A DNA stretch of 5,753 nt, taken from the NCBI GenBank assembly GCA_937868145.1, contig CALMMH010001003.1:1-5753 (forward strand), written 5' to 3'. The position numbers and the translations under genes were made by a program. Shown here piece after piece: positions 4,666 to 5,753 of this stretch. Below the pieces are notes generated by a model. The model was not told where the DNA came from. It saw nothing but the letters and a program-made list of their open reading frames with translations, and did no database searches. This DNA comes from an uncultured Phycisphaerales bacterium. GTDB lineage: Bacteria; Planctomycetota; Phycisphaerae; Sedimentisphaerales; Anaerobacaceae. Within the stretch, counting starts at the first letter, position 1; each line of letters opens with the position of its first letter.

Positions 4666-5753
4666 ATGGGAAGACTGATTATCGCGGCCAATCGTCTTCC
4701 GATCAGCATCTCCAAGCGGGAAGGAGAATTCCACGCCACCCCCAGTCCCGGCGGTCTGGCGGCCGGCCTGGCTTCGTTGTCGGATTCGCTCAAACGAGTG
4801 TGGATCGGCTGGCCGGGGGTGTCCAGCGAGTTCCTCGGCGCCCCGGGCAAGGAGCAGATTCGCGAGGAATTGACGGAAACAGACTGCATTCCGGTCTTTC
4901 TCTCGGAATCGCAGATCGATCAGTACTACCTGGGGTTCTGCAACAAGACGATTTGGCCCCTGTTCCATTACTTCCCCGTGCGAACCGCATTCGTGCAGGA
5001 CTTCTGGACGTCGTACAAACAGGTGAACGGCCTGTTCTGCGAAGAGCTGATGAGGATCATCGAACCGGGCGACTCCGTGTGGATCCACGACTTCCAGTTG
5101 ATGCTGCTGCCCCAGTTGTTGCGGGAAGTGGCCCCGGATCTGTCCATCGGCTACTTCCTGCACATTCCCTGGCCGTCGTCGGAACTGTATCGGCTGCTTC
5201 CCTGGCGGGAGGAGATCCTCCAGGGACTGCTCGGAGCCGACGTGATCGGCTTCCACACCTACGACTACGTCCGCCATTTTCTCAGCAGCGCCGCGAGAAT
5301 CTGCGGGCTGGAGCATTCGATGGGCGAGATCGCCGTGGAGGATCGCGTCGTCAAGGTCGACGCCTTTCCGCTGGGCGTGGACTTCGAAAAACACGCCACC
5401 GCTGCGCTCGACGAAGAGATCAAGACCGAAATCCAAGCGGTGCGCAACACGGTCGGGAATCGCAAGATCATCCTGTCGATCGACCGGCTGGACTACACCA
5501 AGGGCATCGTGGAGCGTCTGGAGGCGTTCAATTGGTTCCTCTCGACCTGGCCCGAATACGAAGGCAAGGTCACCCTGATCATCGTGGCGGTCCCCTCCAA
5601 GCCAGCTGGCGGGTTGAAGAGCAGTGGCACAGAGAAGAAAAGCAGCAACACGCTGCATGCAAAGACACAACCATCCGGCCGAGCGCAACTGTCACAGTCA
5701 AAACCTTCAGCGGCTCCCCACAAAGCAGGGTTCCGGCCGGCACGACTGAACAA
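4666..5753 (+). CDS. otsA: Alpha,alpha-trehalose-phosphate synthase (GT20), N-terminal part only; homology broken at about 5598
   Basis: This family makes trehalose 6-phosphate from UDP-glucose and glucose 6-phosphate in the cytoplasm. The start ATG 4666 has GAGGGG 9 nt upstream. Residues 1-311 are a clear GT20 match: NRLPIS with R10, PGGLAAGL, Y88 and W97 in the YYxGFCNKTIWPLFHY block, HD at 141-142, FLHIPWPSSE with H166, GADVIGFHTYDYVRHF, and SIDRLDYTKG with R274 and K279. These correspond to E. coli OtsA R9, Y76, W85, D130, H154, R262 and K267. After VAVPS (residue 311) the expected C-terminal half, including the DGMNLVAKE UDP-glucose site, is absent. It is replaced by an open but unrelated Ser/Lys/Pro-rich frame to the window end. 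Family members are about 460-500 residues, or over 700 when fused to the phosphatase. As it stands the product would be inactive, unless the break is an assembly error. Confidence 0.85.
   Translation, partial: MGRLIIAANRLPISISKREGEFHATPSPGGLAAGLASLSDSLKRVWIGWPGVSSEFLGAPGKEQIREELTETDCIPVFLSESQIDQYYLGFCNKTIWPLFHYFPVRTAFVQDFWTSYKQVNGLFCEELMRIIEPGDSVWIHDFQLMLLPQLLREVAPDLSIGYFLHIPWPSSELYRLLPWREEILQGLLGADVIGFHTYDYVRHFLSSAARICGLEHSMGEIAVEDRVVKVDAFPLGVDFEKHATAALDEEIKTEIQAVRNTVGNRKIILSIDRLDYTKGIVERLEAFNWFLSTWPEYEGKVTLIIVAVPSKPAGGLKSSGTEKKSSNTLHAKTQPSGRAQLSQSKPSAAPHKAGFRPARLN
5599..5753. other. Foreign tail replacing the 3' part of otsA; possible dispersed repeat or assembly chimera
   Basis: From about 5599 the sequence no longer encodes OtsA, although the frame stays open to the edge. 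Base use changes abruptly: third-position G/C preference is lost and A-rich stretches such as AGAGAAGAAAAGCAGCAACA appear. On the minus strand one frame reads a Cys-containing segment followed by a hydrophobic run, SVLLLFFSVPLLF, just before the junction. It contains a small inverted repeat, GCAGC-AACAC-GCTGC (5642-5656), and TCCGGCCG occurs twice (5673-5680 and 5731-5738). I see no transposase, target duplication or known terminal repeat. I cannot assign an element family. Confidence 0.5.

Noticed and set aside
4649..4678. ATG at 4649 as an alternative otsA start
   Set aside because: It is in another frame, ends after nine codons, and lacks OtsA sequence. The ATG at 4666 begins directly with the conserved GT20 N-terminus.
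3430..5688. A minus-strand frame of 752 codons, antisense to otsA and overlapping the glycosyltransferase gene
   Set aside because: It is a shadow of two strong genes in GC-rich DNA. It shows no family-like motifs, overlaps both otsA and the glycosyltransferase extensively, and crosses the otsA breakpoint at about 5598.

Overview
The window looks like a GC-rich planctomycete chromosome fragment, most likely class Phycisphaerae or a relative. This rests on family resemblance: the sigma factor at 1121-3142 has the planctomycete form of an ECF-like sigma-70 (sigma regions 2 and 4, then a hydrophobic, Ala-rich segment after an Arg-Arg-Arg-Gly), and the trehalose-phosphate synthase resembles planctomycete homologues. 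I could not run a search to confirm this.

Layout. The left three quarters is a minus-strand block, in transcription order: a GT4-type glycosyltransferase (4448 to 3294), an ECF-like sigma factor fused to a large C-terminal domain (3142 to 1121), and a gene whose product carries a second copy of that C-terminal domain behind a probable signal peptide (1058, running off the left edge). Gaps are 151 bp and 62 bp. The first gap holds a TATAAT and an inverted repeat, so the sigma gene may have its own promoter. The second gap holds a perfect hairpin touching the ribosome binding site of the last gene. The right quarter carries a divergent plus-strand otsA-like gene from 4666. Its homology to OtsA stops at about 5598, and the last 155 bp are unrelated sequence. 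The 217 bp between the glycosyltransferase and otsA hold candidate promoter and operator elements but no gene.

How the genes may work together. The most interesting unit is the pair 1-1058 and 1121-3142. Both products contain a domain of about 270 residues, clearly more than half identical by eye, with two Asp-rich loops resembling EF-hand or dockerin calcium loops. One copy is attached to a sigma factor through hydrophobic segments, and the other appears to be exported. This suggests (inference only) a membrane-attached sigma factor with a sensing domain, plus a free homologue that could compete for or share its ligand. The glycosyltransferase and OtsA both belong to sugar-nucleotide metabolism, but nothing in the sequence ties them to the sigma pair beyond position.

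The coding assignment covers nearly the whole window. I saw no tRNA, rRNA, CRISPR array or recognisable transposase.
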